DNA of 12,532 nucleotides, taken from Lysobacteraceae bacterium. GTDB taxonomy: Bacteria; Pseudomonadota; Gammaproteobacteria; Xanthomonadales; Xanthomonadaceae. The translations under genes and the position numbers were made by a program. Below, piece by piece: positions 1 to 6,146 of this stretch (the stretch's first letter is position 1; every line of letters begins with the position of its first letter). The stretch covers positions 1 to 12,532 of the forward strand of contig JAGNNB010000044.1 in NCBI GenBank assembly GCA_017990865.1, given 5' to 3'. The notes under the pieces were generated by a model, which saw only the letters and a list, made by a program, of their open reading frames with translations, made no database searches and was not told where the DNA came from.

Positions 1-192
1 CCGGCCAACCCTAACGGCTCCGACGACGCCACCGCCGGCCTGACCAGCCGCGACGGTCGCGTCACGATCCTGATGCCGCACCCCGAGCGCACGCCTCGCA
101 GCGTCAATATGAGTTGGTCCCCTGCGGACTGGCCGGCCGACGCCTCGCCGTGGCTGCGGATGTTCCGCAACGCCCGCGCCGCGCTGGGCTGA
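1..192 (+). CDS. purL: Phosphoribosylformylglycinamidine synthase, C-terminal end (partial)
   Basis: This is the last 63 codons of a gene that begins before the window; it ends at TGA 190-192. The frame reads through [10 protein letters not shown], and ends [15 protein letters not shown]. These match the C-terminal glutamine amidotransferase domain of PurL, where the HPER histidine and glutamate belong to the glutaminase catalytic triad. In the family, PurL converts FGAR to FGAM with glutamine and ATP in purine synthesis, in the cytoplasm. It is a housekeeping gene unrelated in function to the secretion genes downstream, so it marks the left border of the cluster. The gap to gspE is 190 nt and I see no convincing terminator in it, so read-through from purL is possible. 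Confidence 0.9.
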   Translation, partial: PANPNGSDDATAGLTSRDGRVTILMPHPERTPRSVNMSWSPADWPADASPWLRMFRNARAALG

Positions 193-235
193 GCGGGCTT
201 GCGGGGCCGGGGCTAATCGGTTCGGGCGGCTTGCC

Positions 236-291
236 TTGACAAGCGCGCCTGGACAATCGCGCTTGGACGAACGTGCCCGGACAAACGCGCC
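236..291. repeat. Four tandem copies of a 14-nt repeat upstream of gspE
   Basis: Four head-to-tail 14-nt units lie at 236-249, 250-263, 264-277 and 278-291. The consensus is TGGACAAACGCGCC, and each copy matches it at 12 to 13 of 14 positions. The array lies in the purL-gspE gap and ends about 91 nt before the gspE start. The regular period without a coding frame suggests either a multi-site regulator-binding element or a minisatellite made by slippage. No function can be read from the sequence. Confidence 0.75.
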
Positions 292-297
292 CGCTTC

Positions 298-339
298 GCT
301 CGGTCCTGGCGAACTCCGACCGGCGTCTTCGGTCCGAGC
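298..339 (+). promoter_or_regulatory. Inverted repeats with two competing pairings in the gspE leader
   Basis: The segment GGTCCGAGC at 331-339 can pair with GCTCGGTCC at 298-306 (8 of 9 pairs, 24-nt loop). Shifted by one base, the segment 330-338 can instead pair with CTCCGACCG at 314-322 (8 of 9 pairs, 7-nt loop). The two pairings exclude each other because they share the right arm. No U-run follows, so it is not a classical terminator. It may be a leader structure or chance pairing in GC-rich DNA. Confidence 0.3.
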
Positions 340-370
340 ATGCTGAACTGATAAAGTGCCGGGTCTGTCT

Positions 371-376
371 GGGAGG
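371..376 (+). promoter_or_regulatory. Ribosome binding site that fixes the gspE start
   Basis: GGGAGG at 371-376 lies 6 nt before GTG 383. No such motif precedes the in-frame GTG at 356, so the site decides the start in favour of 383. Confidence 0.75.
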
Positions 377-382
377 TCGTTC

Positions 383-2125
383 GTGAACGCAGTGGTCCAA
401 GAGCCAACCCCGCCCCTCTCCGCCGCGACCGATGTCGCGGCGCAGACGCCTTCGGCTCGGCTGGTGGCCGCGCTGCTCGAAAAAGGGCGCCTCAAGGACA
501 CCGACCTGGTCCGCGCCCAGCGCCTGCAGGAAGAAGCTGGCGGCGATTTGCTCAGCCTGCTCGCGCGCCTGGGGCTGGTATCCGAACGGGACCATGCCGA
601 GACCTCCGCCGAAGTGCTGGGCCTGCCGCTGGTGTCGACCAAGGACTTGCCCGATATGCCGCCCGAGGCGGTGAACCTCAGCCTCAAGTTCATGAAGCAA
701 TTCGCGGCCGTCCCGGTGGGCGAGAGCGAAGCCCATGTCGCCGTGCTGCTGGCCGACCCGCACGACGCTTACACCCTCGATGCGATCCGCCTCGCCAGCG
801 GGCGCGACGTGCGGCCCCTGGTGGGGCTGCGCTCGGAAATCGGCGATCTGATCGAACGCTGGCACGGCCAGGGCCGCAGCGCGATGGGCGCGATCGTCGA
901 GACCGCGGAAGGCGAGGGCAGCGATGTCGACGACGTCGAGCACTTGCGCGACCTCGCCTCGGAAGCGCCGGTCATCCGCTTGGTGAACCTGATCATCCAG
1001 CGTGCGGTCGAGCTGCGCGCCTCGGATATCCATATCGAACCGTTCGAGAACCGGCTGAAGGTGCGTTACCGCATCGACGGCGTGCTCGAAGAGGGCGAAA
1101 GCCCGCCGGCCAACCTGACCGCGGCGGTGATTTCGCGCGTGAAGATCATGGCCAAGCTCAACATCGCCGAGCGCCGTCTGCCGCAGGACGGCCGCATCAT
1201 GATCCGCGTGCAGGGCAAGGAGCTCGACCTGCGCGTGAGCACGGTGCCGACCGCGCACGGCGAATCGGTGGTGATGCGTTTGCTCGATCGCGAAACCGTG
1301 GTGTTCGATTTCCACAAATTGGGTTTCACCGACGAATTCCTGCCGCAGTTCGAACACGTGCTGCAGCAACCTCACGGCATTTTGTTGGTCACCGGCCCGA
1401 CCGGCTCGGGCAAGACCACGACGCTCTACACCGCGCTGTCGAAGCTCAATACCTCCGACGTGAAGATCATCACCGTCGAAGACCCGATCGAATACCAGAT
1501 CGAAGGCATCAACCAGATCCAGGCCAAGCCGCAAATCGGGCTGGATTTCGCGCATGCGCTGCGCAGCATCGTGCGTCAGGACCCCGACATCATCATGATC
1601 GGCGAAATGCGCGATCTGGAAACGTGCAAGATCGCGATCCAGTCCGCGCTCACCGGCCACTTGGTGTTGAGCACGCTGCATACCAACAACGCCGCCGGCG
1701 GCGTGACCCGTCTGTTGGAAATGGGCGTGGAGGACTACCTGCTCACCTCGACCATCAACGGCATTCTCGCCCAGCGGTTGGTGCGCCGGCTGGAATCGCG
1801 CCACGCCGAGCGTTACGAGCCGTCGCCCGAAGAGATCGAGAAGTTCGGCCTGCGCCGTTATCAGCCGCAGGGCACGATCTATCTCTATCGCCCGCGCGGA
1901 TCGGCGCTGGCGCCGACCGGCTATCTCGGCCGCACCACCATCATGGAATTTTTGGTGATGAACGACGAAATCCGGCGCGCGGTGATGCGCCATGCCGGCA
2001 TGGGCGAGTTGGAGCAATTGGCGCGCCAGGCCGGCATGCGCACGATGTACGAAGACGGCATCGTCAAGGCATTGGCCGGCGTCACCACCATCGAAGAAGT
2101 ACTACGCGTGACCGAGGACGCATGA
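383..2125 (+). CDS. gspE: T2SS assembly ATPase GspE/XpsE
   Basis: This 580-residue cytoplasmic ATPase powers pseudopilus assembly and docks on the inner-membrane platform through GspL. I chose GTG 383, rather than in-frame GTG 356, because GGGAGG lies 6 nt upstream. An N-terminal GspE/XpsE domain (about residues 20-165) precedes the RecA-like motor. The motor shows Walker A GPTGSGKTT at 338-346 (Lys344), an Asp box around DPIEY, Walker B DPDIIMIGEMRD at 400-411 with the presumed catalytic Glu408, and the His box LTGHLVLSTLHTN. Length fits the family. One oddity is clear: the C-terminal zinc-binding tetracysteine motif is gone, with ESRH at 471-474 and SALA at 507-510; the only cysteine in the protein is Cys415. 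The fold beyond it (GYLGR, then EFLVMNDEIR) is intact, so the gene looks functional. It is the first gene of the cluster. Confidence 0.97.
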   Translation: MNAVVQEPTPPLSAATDVAAQTPSARLVAALLEKGRLKDTDLVRAQRLQEEAGGDLLSLLARLGLVSERDHAETSAEVLGLPLVSTKDLPDMPPEAVNLSLKFMKQFAAVPVGESEAHVAVLLADPHDAYTLDAIRLASGRDVRPLVGLRSEIGDLIERWHGQGRSAMGAIVETAEGEGSDVDDVEHLRDLASEAPVIRLVNLIIQRAVELRASDIHIEPFENRLKVRYRIDGVLEEGESPPANLTAAVISRVKIMAKLNIAERRLPQDGRIMIRVQGKELDLRVSTVPTAHGESVVMRLLDRETVVFDFHKLGFTDEFLPQFEHVLQQPHGILLVTGPTGSGKTTTLYTALSKLNTSDVKIITVEDPIEYQIEGINQIQAKPQIGLDFAHALRSIVRQDPDIIMIGEMRDLETCKIAIQSALTGHLVLSTLHTNNAAGGVTRLLEMGVEDYLLTSTINGILAQRLVRRLESRHAERYEPSPEEIEKFGLRRYQPQGTIYLYRPRGSALAPTGYLGRTTIMEFLVMNDEIRRAVMRHAGMGELEQLARQAGMRTMYEDGIVKALAGVTTIEEVLRVTEDA

Positions 2126-2217
2126 GCCGCTCGCAGCCCGCCGTTTACGATCGCGACACCACGACCCGCATGACGCGCGCCGCCGTCGTGTTCGACGCAA
2201 AGGAATTCCGCGCATGA
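2122..2217 (+). CDS. Possible 31-codon bridging ORF between gspE and the unknown gene
   Basis: ATG 2122 overlaps the gspE stop (ATGA at 2122-2125), and the frame ends at a TGA overlapping the next start (ATGA at 2214-2217). The 31-residue product starts MSRSQPAVYD and ends VFDAKEFRA, with no membrane segment or motif that I recognise. GAGGA at 2114-2118 is only 3 nt from the ATG, a poor spacing. If translated, it would couple translation of gspE to the next gene without a gap. It may also be a decayed 5' piece left by the insertion, or simple chance in stop-poor GC-rich DNA. I would not call it a gene without expression data. Confidence 0.25.
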   Translation: MSRSQPAVYDRDTTTRMTRAAVVFDAKEFRA

Positions 2218-3119
2218 AAAAAATTCTCCTGGGCTGCGCCGTCGTTCTGGGCTTGCTGACGCTCGTTTTTGTCGTGTCGTTCGGGATTTTTCTCTGGAAC
2301 TACGACGACATGCACCGCAAGGTGACCGATACGATCACGCCGGAGAGCCAGCGCGCGCTGAAAGCGGATCCGGCCCTGATCCTGGCGCGACGCAAGCAGT
2401 ACATCGAGCAGTACAACCAGTTGTGGCGCGTCGACGACTACGCCACCGTGCTGAAGAAATCGAAGGACGGCAATCCGATCGCGCAACGGCGTTTGTATGA
2501 GATCTACGAGTTCTGCATCGACATGCGCACGTTGCCCTCGGTGTCGATGCTGATGCGTATCGCCACGGTCAACAAGAAAATGGCCGACTCGATGGGTCAG
2601 ATGAAATCCCAGCAGGCGCGCCTCTGCGGGGCCGCCGCCGCCGGCGGTCAAGCGAACGGCAAGGCCCGTGCGTTTTGGATGCGGGAAAGCGCCAAGCGAG
2701 GCGATTTGGTCTCGCAGATACGGGTAAGGGCGGCCGAAGCCACCGCGCCGATCCCGCATGCGGAAGTCGAAGATTTCATCCGGCGCGCGATCGTGTCCGG
2801 GGATCCGGCCGCGATCATGGAAATCGCTACGCTGCTGCCCGTGATGAAGCAGCCTTGGCCCGATCCCCAAATCGCCCCGGCGATGAACGGCGATCTCGCG
2901 GCCCACGCCTGGATCATCGCCGCCTGCCGGGCCGGCATGGACTGCAAACGCGGCTCCCGCGTAATGACCAACGCGTGCGTGCGCGCGATGAGTTGCCAGT
3001 ACGAGAACTACATGGTCTTCGTCGCTACCGACGGGGTGTCGGCCGCGTATCTGCCGCAGATCGAACGCCTCGTCGCGGTCGTCGAACAGGTGATGCTCAA
3101 CCCCAAACGGTATCAATAG
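2214..3119 (+). CDS. Unknown membrane-anchored, cysteine-rich helical-repeat protein inserted in the T2SS operon
   Basis: I do not recognise this 301-residue protein. AAGGA at 2199-2203 lies 10 nt before ATG 2214. Two lysines (K2, K3) precede a hydrophobic helix at about 4-29, so the remainder should be periplasmic. LLGC at 5-8 resembles a lipobox, but the hydrophobic stretch continues after Cys8, which fits a membrane anchor better. The body is mainly helical with recurring GN/GD elements: GNPIAQRRLYEIYEFC (86-101), RGDLVSQIRVRAAEA (162-176), SGDPAAIMEIATLLP (195-209) and NGDLAAHAWIIAACRAG (225-241). This resembles degenerate Sel1/TPR-like repeats. Six cysteines lie outside the anchor (101, 138, 238, 244, 255, 261), four of them clustered, enough for three disulfides. 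It sits 96 nt after gspE and 100 nt before gspF, where the xps order has nothing. Location suggests a role with the secretion machine, but a passenger gene cannot be excluded. Confidence 0.85.
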   Translation: MKKILLGCAVVLGLLTLVFVVSFGIFLWNYDDMHRKVTDTITPESQRALKADPALILARRKQYIEQYNQLWRVDDYATVLKKSKDGNPIAQRRLYEIYEFCIDMRTLPSVSMLMRIATVNKKMADSMGQMKSQQARLCGAAAAGGQANGKARAFWMRESAKRGDLVSQIRVRAAEATAPIPHAEVEDFIRRAIVSGDPAAIMEIATLLPVMKQPWPDPQIAPAMNGDLAAHAWIIAACRAGMDCKRGSRVMTNACVRAMSCQYENYMVFVATDGVSAAYLPQIERLVAVVEQVMLNPKRYQ

Positions 3120-3219
3120 ACTCTCGGCGATCCCGCGTGGTCGCGCCGTCGTCGTCGCGCCGCCGATATCCATCCGCGCTCACCCTGCGTCATTCCCCCG
3201 ATTCGAACGCCCGCCCACG

Positions 3220-4434
3220 ATGCCTCTGTACCGCTACAAAGCCTTGAACGCCCGCGGCGAGACGCTGGACGGCCAGATGGAAGCCGCCAGCGACGCCGAA
3301 GTGGTCCTGCGCCTGCAGGAGCAGGGCCATCTGCCGGTGGAAACCGTTCTGGCCTCCGGCGGGGGCGGCGATTCGGCCTGGCGCGCCCTGTTCAAGCCCA
3401 AACCCTTCGCCGGCCCGCGGCTGGTGCAATTCACGCAGCAATTGGCGACCTTGCTCGGCGCCGGCCAACCGCTCGACCGCGCGTTGTCGATCCTGTTGGA
3501 ATTGCCCGAGGACGAGGCCGCCAAGCGCGCCATCGCCGATATCCGCGAAGCCGTGCGCGGCGGGGCGTCGTTGTCGACGGCGTTGGAGCGCCAGCACGGC
3601 GTGTTCTCGCGCCTGTACGTGAACATGGTGCGCGCCGGCGAAAGCGGCGGCAGTCTGCAGGAAACGCTGCAACGCCTCGCCGACTACCTGGAGCGTAGTC
3701 GCGCCCTGCGCGGGCGCGTGACCAATGCCCTGATTTACCCGGCGATTTTGCTGACGATGGTCGGTTTCTCGCTGATGTTTCTGCTCGGCTACGTGGTGCC
3801 GCAGTTCTCGCTGATGTACGAAAACCTCGACGCCGAACTGCCGCTGTTCTCGCGCTTCGTGCTGGGCCTAGGCCTGTTCGTGCGCGATTGGTGGTGGGTG
3901 CTGGTGGCGATTCCCGCGATCGGCCTGTGGTGGTTCGATCGCAAACGCCGCGAACCGGCGTTCCGCGCGAAATTCGACGAGTGGTTGTTGCGGCGAAAGT
4001 TCGCGGGGCCGCTGGTGGCCAAAATCGAGACCGCGCGCCTGGCCCGCACCTTGGGCACTTTGCTGCGCAACGGCGTGCCGCTGCTCACCGCCATGGGCAT
4101 CGGCGGTCGCATCATCGGGAACCAAGCGCTGATCGCCGATGTCGAAAGTGCGTCGGCGGACGTGAAAAACGGTGTCGGCTTGTCTGCGGCGCTGGGCAAG
4201 GGCAAGCGGTTTCCGCGTCTGGCGCTGCAGATGATCCAAGTCGGCGAAGAGTCCGGCGCGCTCGATACGATGTTGTTGAAGACCGCCGACACCTTCGATG
4301 CCGAGACCAGTCAAGCGCTGGACCGGATGCTCGCCGCACTGGTGCCGATCATTACCGTGGTGCTGGCGGCGGTGATCGGTTTCGTGATCATGGCCGTGCT
4401 GTTGCCGATGTATCAGCTCACCGGTTCGATCTGA
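3220..4434 (+). CDS. gspF: T2SS inner-membrane platform protein GspF/XpsF
   Basis: This 404-residue polytopic protein is the core of the inner-membrane platform that GspE acts on during pseudopilus assembly. The start MPLYRYKALNARGETLDG is the family's usual N-terminus, although no clear Shine-Dalgarno motif precedes ATG 3220. Two homologous cytoplasmic helical domains are visible, at about 70-170 and 270-370. Each contains the GESGG/GEESG-type turn (AGESGGSLQETL at 139-150, GEESGALDTM at 342-351). Membrane segments lie at about 174-197, 224-240 and 372-396, the last followed by PMYQL near the C-terminus as in most GspF. Length is normal and no key region is missing. It is separated from the unknown gene by 100 nt without a convincing promoter or terminator. 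Confidence 0.96.
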   Translation: MPLYRYKALNARGETLDGQMEAASDAEVVLRLQEQGHLPVETVLASGGGGDSAWRALFKPKPFAGPRLVQFTQQLATLLGAGQPLDRALSILLELPEDEAAKRAIADIREAVRGGASLSTALERQHGVFSRLYVNMVRAGESGGSLQETLQRLADYLERSRALRGRVTNALIYPAILLTMVGFSLMFLLGYVVPQFSLMYENLDAELPLFSRFVLGLGLFVRDWWWVLVAIPAIGLWWFDRKRREPAFRAKFDEWLLRRKFAGPLVAKIETARLARTLGTLLRNGVPLLTAMGIGGRIIGNQALIADVESASADVKNGVGLSAALGKGKRFPRLALQMIQVGEESGALDTMLLKTADTFDAETSQALDRMLAALVPIITVVLAAVIGFVIMAVLLPMYQLTGSI

Positions 4435-4464
4435 CGGCGAAATCCGTCGCATCTCGCTTCGCCG
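4435..4464 (+). terminator. Perfect 7-bp inverted repeat directly after the gspF stop
   Basis: CGGCGAA at 4435-4441 pairs perfectly with TTCGCCG at 4458-4464 across a 16-nt loop, starting at the base after the gspF stop. The following 25 nt are moderately T-rich but hold no continuous T-run, so termination would be weak at best. It could be an mRNA stability or processing hairpin that separates gspF from the gspG message, since the major pseudopilin is needed in far more copies than GspF. The function is inferred. Confidence 0.35.
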
Positions 4465-4487
4465 CTGTGTTCGTTGATCCTGTTTCC

Positions 4488-4541
4488 TTCAAGAATTGCC
4501 CTCCAAGAATTTTCCTCCAAGAATCCCCCCAAGAATTCCGC
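4488..4541. repeat. Four short tandem repeats (CAAGAAT core) upstream of gspG
   Basis: Four units share the core CAAGAAT: 4488-4501, 4502-4515, 4516-4527 and 4528-4541, with periods of 14, 14 and 12 nt. The general form is TCCAAGAAT followed by three to five mostly pyrimidine bases. The array is in the gspF-gspG gap, ending 59 nt before the gspG start. Unit length and copy number resemble the array before gspE, but the sequence is unrelated. Possible roles are a regulator-binding array or slippage product. I see no convincing -35/-10 pair around it. Confidence 0.7.
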
Positions 4542-4600
4542 GTTTCCGTTCGTCGTCGCCCTTCCGCCCGCCGTACCCACCTTTGAATGGACTGACCGTC

Positions 4601-5035
4601 ATGCGCAATCTTCGCTCCCTCCGTCGCCCGAAAACTCGGCGCTCCCAAGCCGGTATGACGTTGATCGAAATCGTCATCGTGATCGTGCTGATCGGCGGCA
4701 TCCTCGCGGTCGTCGGCAGTCAGGTGATGGGGAACAGCGACAAGGCCAAGTTTCGACTCACCGAAGTGCAGGTCGAAAAACTGTCCGCCGCGGTCGAAAG
4801 CTACAACTCCGACGTGGGCGAATATCCGCGTTCGCTCGAAGATCTCTCCAAAGATCCCGGTATCAGCGGTTGGCTCGGCCCTTACGCCGACGATAAAGAT
4901 TTGAAAGACCAGTGGAAGAAAACCCTGGAATACCGCGCGCCCGGCGAAGACGGTCCGTTCGATCTGATCAGCTACGGTAAAGACGGTCAGGCCGGCGGCA
5001 CCAGCTACAACGCCGACATCAGCAATAAGCGCTGA
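4601..5035 (+). CDS. gspG: T2SS major pseudopilin GspG/XpsG
   Basis: This 144-residue prepilin forms the shaft of the periplasmic pseudopilus. A basic leader (residues 1-18, five arginines and a lysine before Gly18) ends at the prepilin peptidase site AG|MTLIE; Met19 becomes the methylated N-terminus and Glu23 is the essential +5 glutamate. The hydrophobic helix at 19-42 follows. The C-terminal part has the family's layout: DLKDQWKKTLEYRAPGEDG, then DLISYGKDGQAGG and a final ADISNKR, matching the calcium-binding loop of GspG. ATG 4601 gives a leader of the right length; only a weak GGA precedes it, and the open frame upstream is proline-rich non-homologous sequence. The mature protein is 126 residues, slightly shorter than usual. 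It starts after a 166-nt gap containing repeats and a hairpin. Confidence 0.97.
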   Translation: MRNLRSLRRPKTRRSQAGMTLIEIVIVIVLIGGILAVVGSQVMGNSDKAKFRLTEVQVEKLSAAVESYNSDVGEYPRSLEDLSKDPGISGWLGPYADDKDLKDQWKKTLEYRAPGEDGPFDLISYGKDGQAGGTSYNADISNKR

Positions 5036-5082
5036 GTCCTCTCCGACGCCGCGCGCGATTCGCAGACCGATGCCACGAGCCG

Positions 5083-5667
5083 ATGCAGACGATCCCGTCC
5101 CGACTGCCGCACAACGCGATGCGCGCGCGCCGACGCCGCCCGCATCCGCGCGCGTCGGCGGGGTTGACGATGGCAGGCTTCACGATGATCGAAATGCTGA
5201 TCGTGGTGACGCTGATCGCGGCGATCAGCGCGATGCTGATGGCCACGATCGGCGGCGGCATGGATGGGCTGCGTCTGCGTAGCGCGGCGAAGGAAATCGT
5301 CGGCGAATTGCGTCATGCGCGCGCGCAGGCGATGGCGAAAGGCGAGGTGCAGCGATTCGTCATCGACCCCGCCAAGCGTTACTGGACCGGCAGCGAAGGC
5401 CGCAGCGGCGAGCTGCATAAGAAACTTTCGGTCGTGTTCATCGGTGCGCGCGAGTTGCAGCCGCGACGCGGCGAGGGCGCCATCGTATTTTTCGAGGACG
5501 GTGCGTCCAGCGGCGGCCGGATTCAATTACGGCAAGGCAATGCGGCGTGGAATGTCGATGTGGCGTGGTTGACCGGCGAAGTCGGTTTGCATCGCGCCCG
5601 CGTCGAGGGCACGCGCGCGGCGCAGGACGACCGCGACGGCGATGCCGCCGAAGGCGCGGCGCGATGA
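5083..5667 (+). CDS. gspH: T2SS minor pseudopilin GspH/XpsH
   Basis: GspH is a minor pseudopilin near the tip of the pseudopilus. The prepilin site MAG|FTMIE places cleavage after Gly32 if translation begins at ATG 5083, giving a 32-residue arginine-rich leader, longer than usual. ATG 5119 would give a more typical 20-residue leader and is a real alternative; neither has a clear Shine-Dalgarno motif. ATG 5170 leaves only three leader residues and is unlikely. Glu37 is the +5 glutamate. After the hydrophobic helix comes SAAKEIVGELRHARAQAMAK, then FFEDGASSGGRIQL and an LTGEVGL segment, the usual GspH/FimT C-domain pattern. The last 20 residues are charged and probably disordered. It is 47 nt after gspG, and its stop overlaps the gspI start. 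Confidence 0.93.
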   Translation: MQTIPSRLPHNAMRARRRRPHPRASAGLTMAGFTMIEMLIVVTLIAAISAMLMATIGGGMDGLRLRSAAKEIVGELRHARAQAMAKGEVQRFVIDPAKRYWTGSEGRSGELHKKLSVVFIGARELQPRRGEGAIVFFEDGASSGGRIQLRQGNAAWNVDVAWLTGEVGLHRARVEGTRAAQDDRDGDAAEGAAR

Positions 5668-6146
5668 GCGGTGCCATGAGACGAGCGGGTAACGCTGCGT
5701 TCGGCCTGCGCGCGCGGCGTCGTCAGCGCGGTTTTACCTTGATCGAAGTCGTGGTCGCGTTCGCGTTGCTGGCGTTCGCGATGACGCTGCTGCTGGGCTC
5801 CTTGACCAACGCCACCAAACAAGTGCGCGGCGCCGCCGATGCCGGACGCGCTGCGCTGCACGCGCAATCGCTGCTGGATCAAATCGGCGTCGGCGAAGGC
5901 TTGGTGCCCGGGCGCCGCGACGGCGAGTTGGAGAACGGCCGCTACCGCTGGGAATTGGAGGTGAGGCCGTTCGTCGATCCGACCGCGCCGCCGCGCGTCG
6001 GCGAGGTGATCGGCGCGCCGCAGTTGATGCAGTTGCAGTTGACGATGCTGTGGGGCGAAGGCGGTCCGCGGCAGCGACTGCGTTTGGAAGCGTTGCGTCT
6101 GATGACGCCGACCGATTTGAACGCCGGCGCGAGGAACGGGCTGTGA
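5664..6146 (+). CDS. gspI: T2SS minor pseudopilin GspI/XpsI
   Basis: This 160-residue minor pseudopilin is expected to nucleate the tip complex with GspJ and GspK. ATG 5664 overlaps the gspH stop (ATGA 5664-5667), with GAAGG at 5650-5654 nine nt upstream; ATG 5676 is an in-frame alternative. The leader is basic (residues 1-23) and ends [21 protein letters not shown], with Glu28 as the +5 glutamate. [10 protein letters not shown] is typical of GspI. The body shows the expected short globular pattern, including [12 protein letters not shown] and a final [17 protein letters not shown] strand. Length is somewhat above the family's usual 120-135 residues, partly because of the long leader. Its stop overlaps the gspJ start by one base (TGATG), so the two are probably translationally coupled. 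Confidence 0.94.
   Translation: MSGAMRRAGNAAFGLRARRRQRGFTLIEVVVAFALLAFAMTLLLGSLTNATKQVRGAADAGRAALHAQSLLDQIGVGEGLVPGRRDGELENGRYRWELEVRPFVDPTAPPRVGEVIGAPQLMQLQLTMLWGEGGPRQRLRLEALRLMTPTDLNAGARNGL

Noticed and set aside
236..241. TTGACA as the -35 box of a gspE promoter
   Set aside because: No -10-like hexamer occurs 15-19 nt downstream, and the match is part of the 14-nt repeat array.
356..382. Upstream GTG 356 as the gspE start
   Set aside because: No ribosome binding site precedes it, while GGGAGG lies 6 nt before GTG 383; the added nine residues lie over that site.
193..382. Search for a purL terminator
   Set aside because: No stable stem followed by a T-run was found; the inverted repeats at 298-339 lack a T-run.
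104..2017. Long antisense open frame opposite gspE, with similar long ones at 7307-9490 and 10637-12412
   Set aside because: They lie opposite well-supported T2SS genes, have His/Arg/Gln-rich low-information translations typical of antisense frames in GC-rich DNA, and show no recognisable domain.
2226..2237. Lipobox LLGC near the N-terminus of the unknown protein
   Set aside because: Only seven residues precede the cysteine and the hydrophobic stretch continues for about 20 residues after it, so a membrane anchor fits better than a lipoprotein signal.
3140..3167. Two GTCGCGCCG copies 14 nt apart in the gap before gspF
   Set aside because: Only two copies, made of low-complexity GTC/GCC triplets; the match in period with the other arrays may be coincidence.
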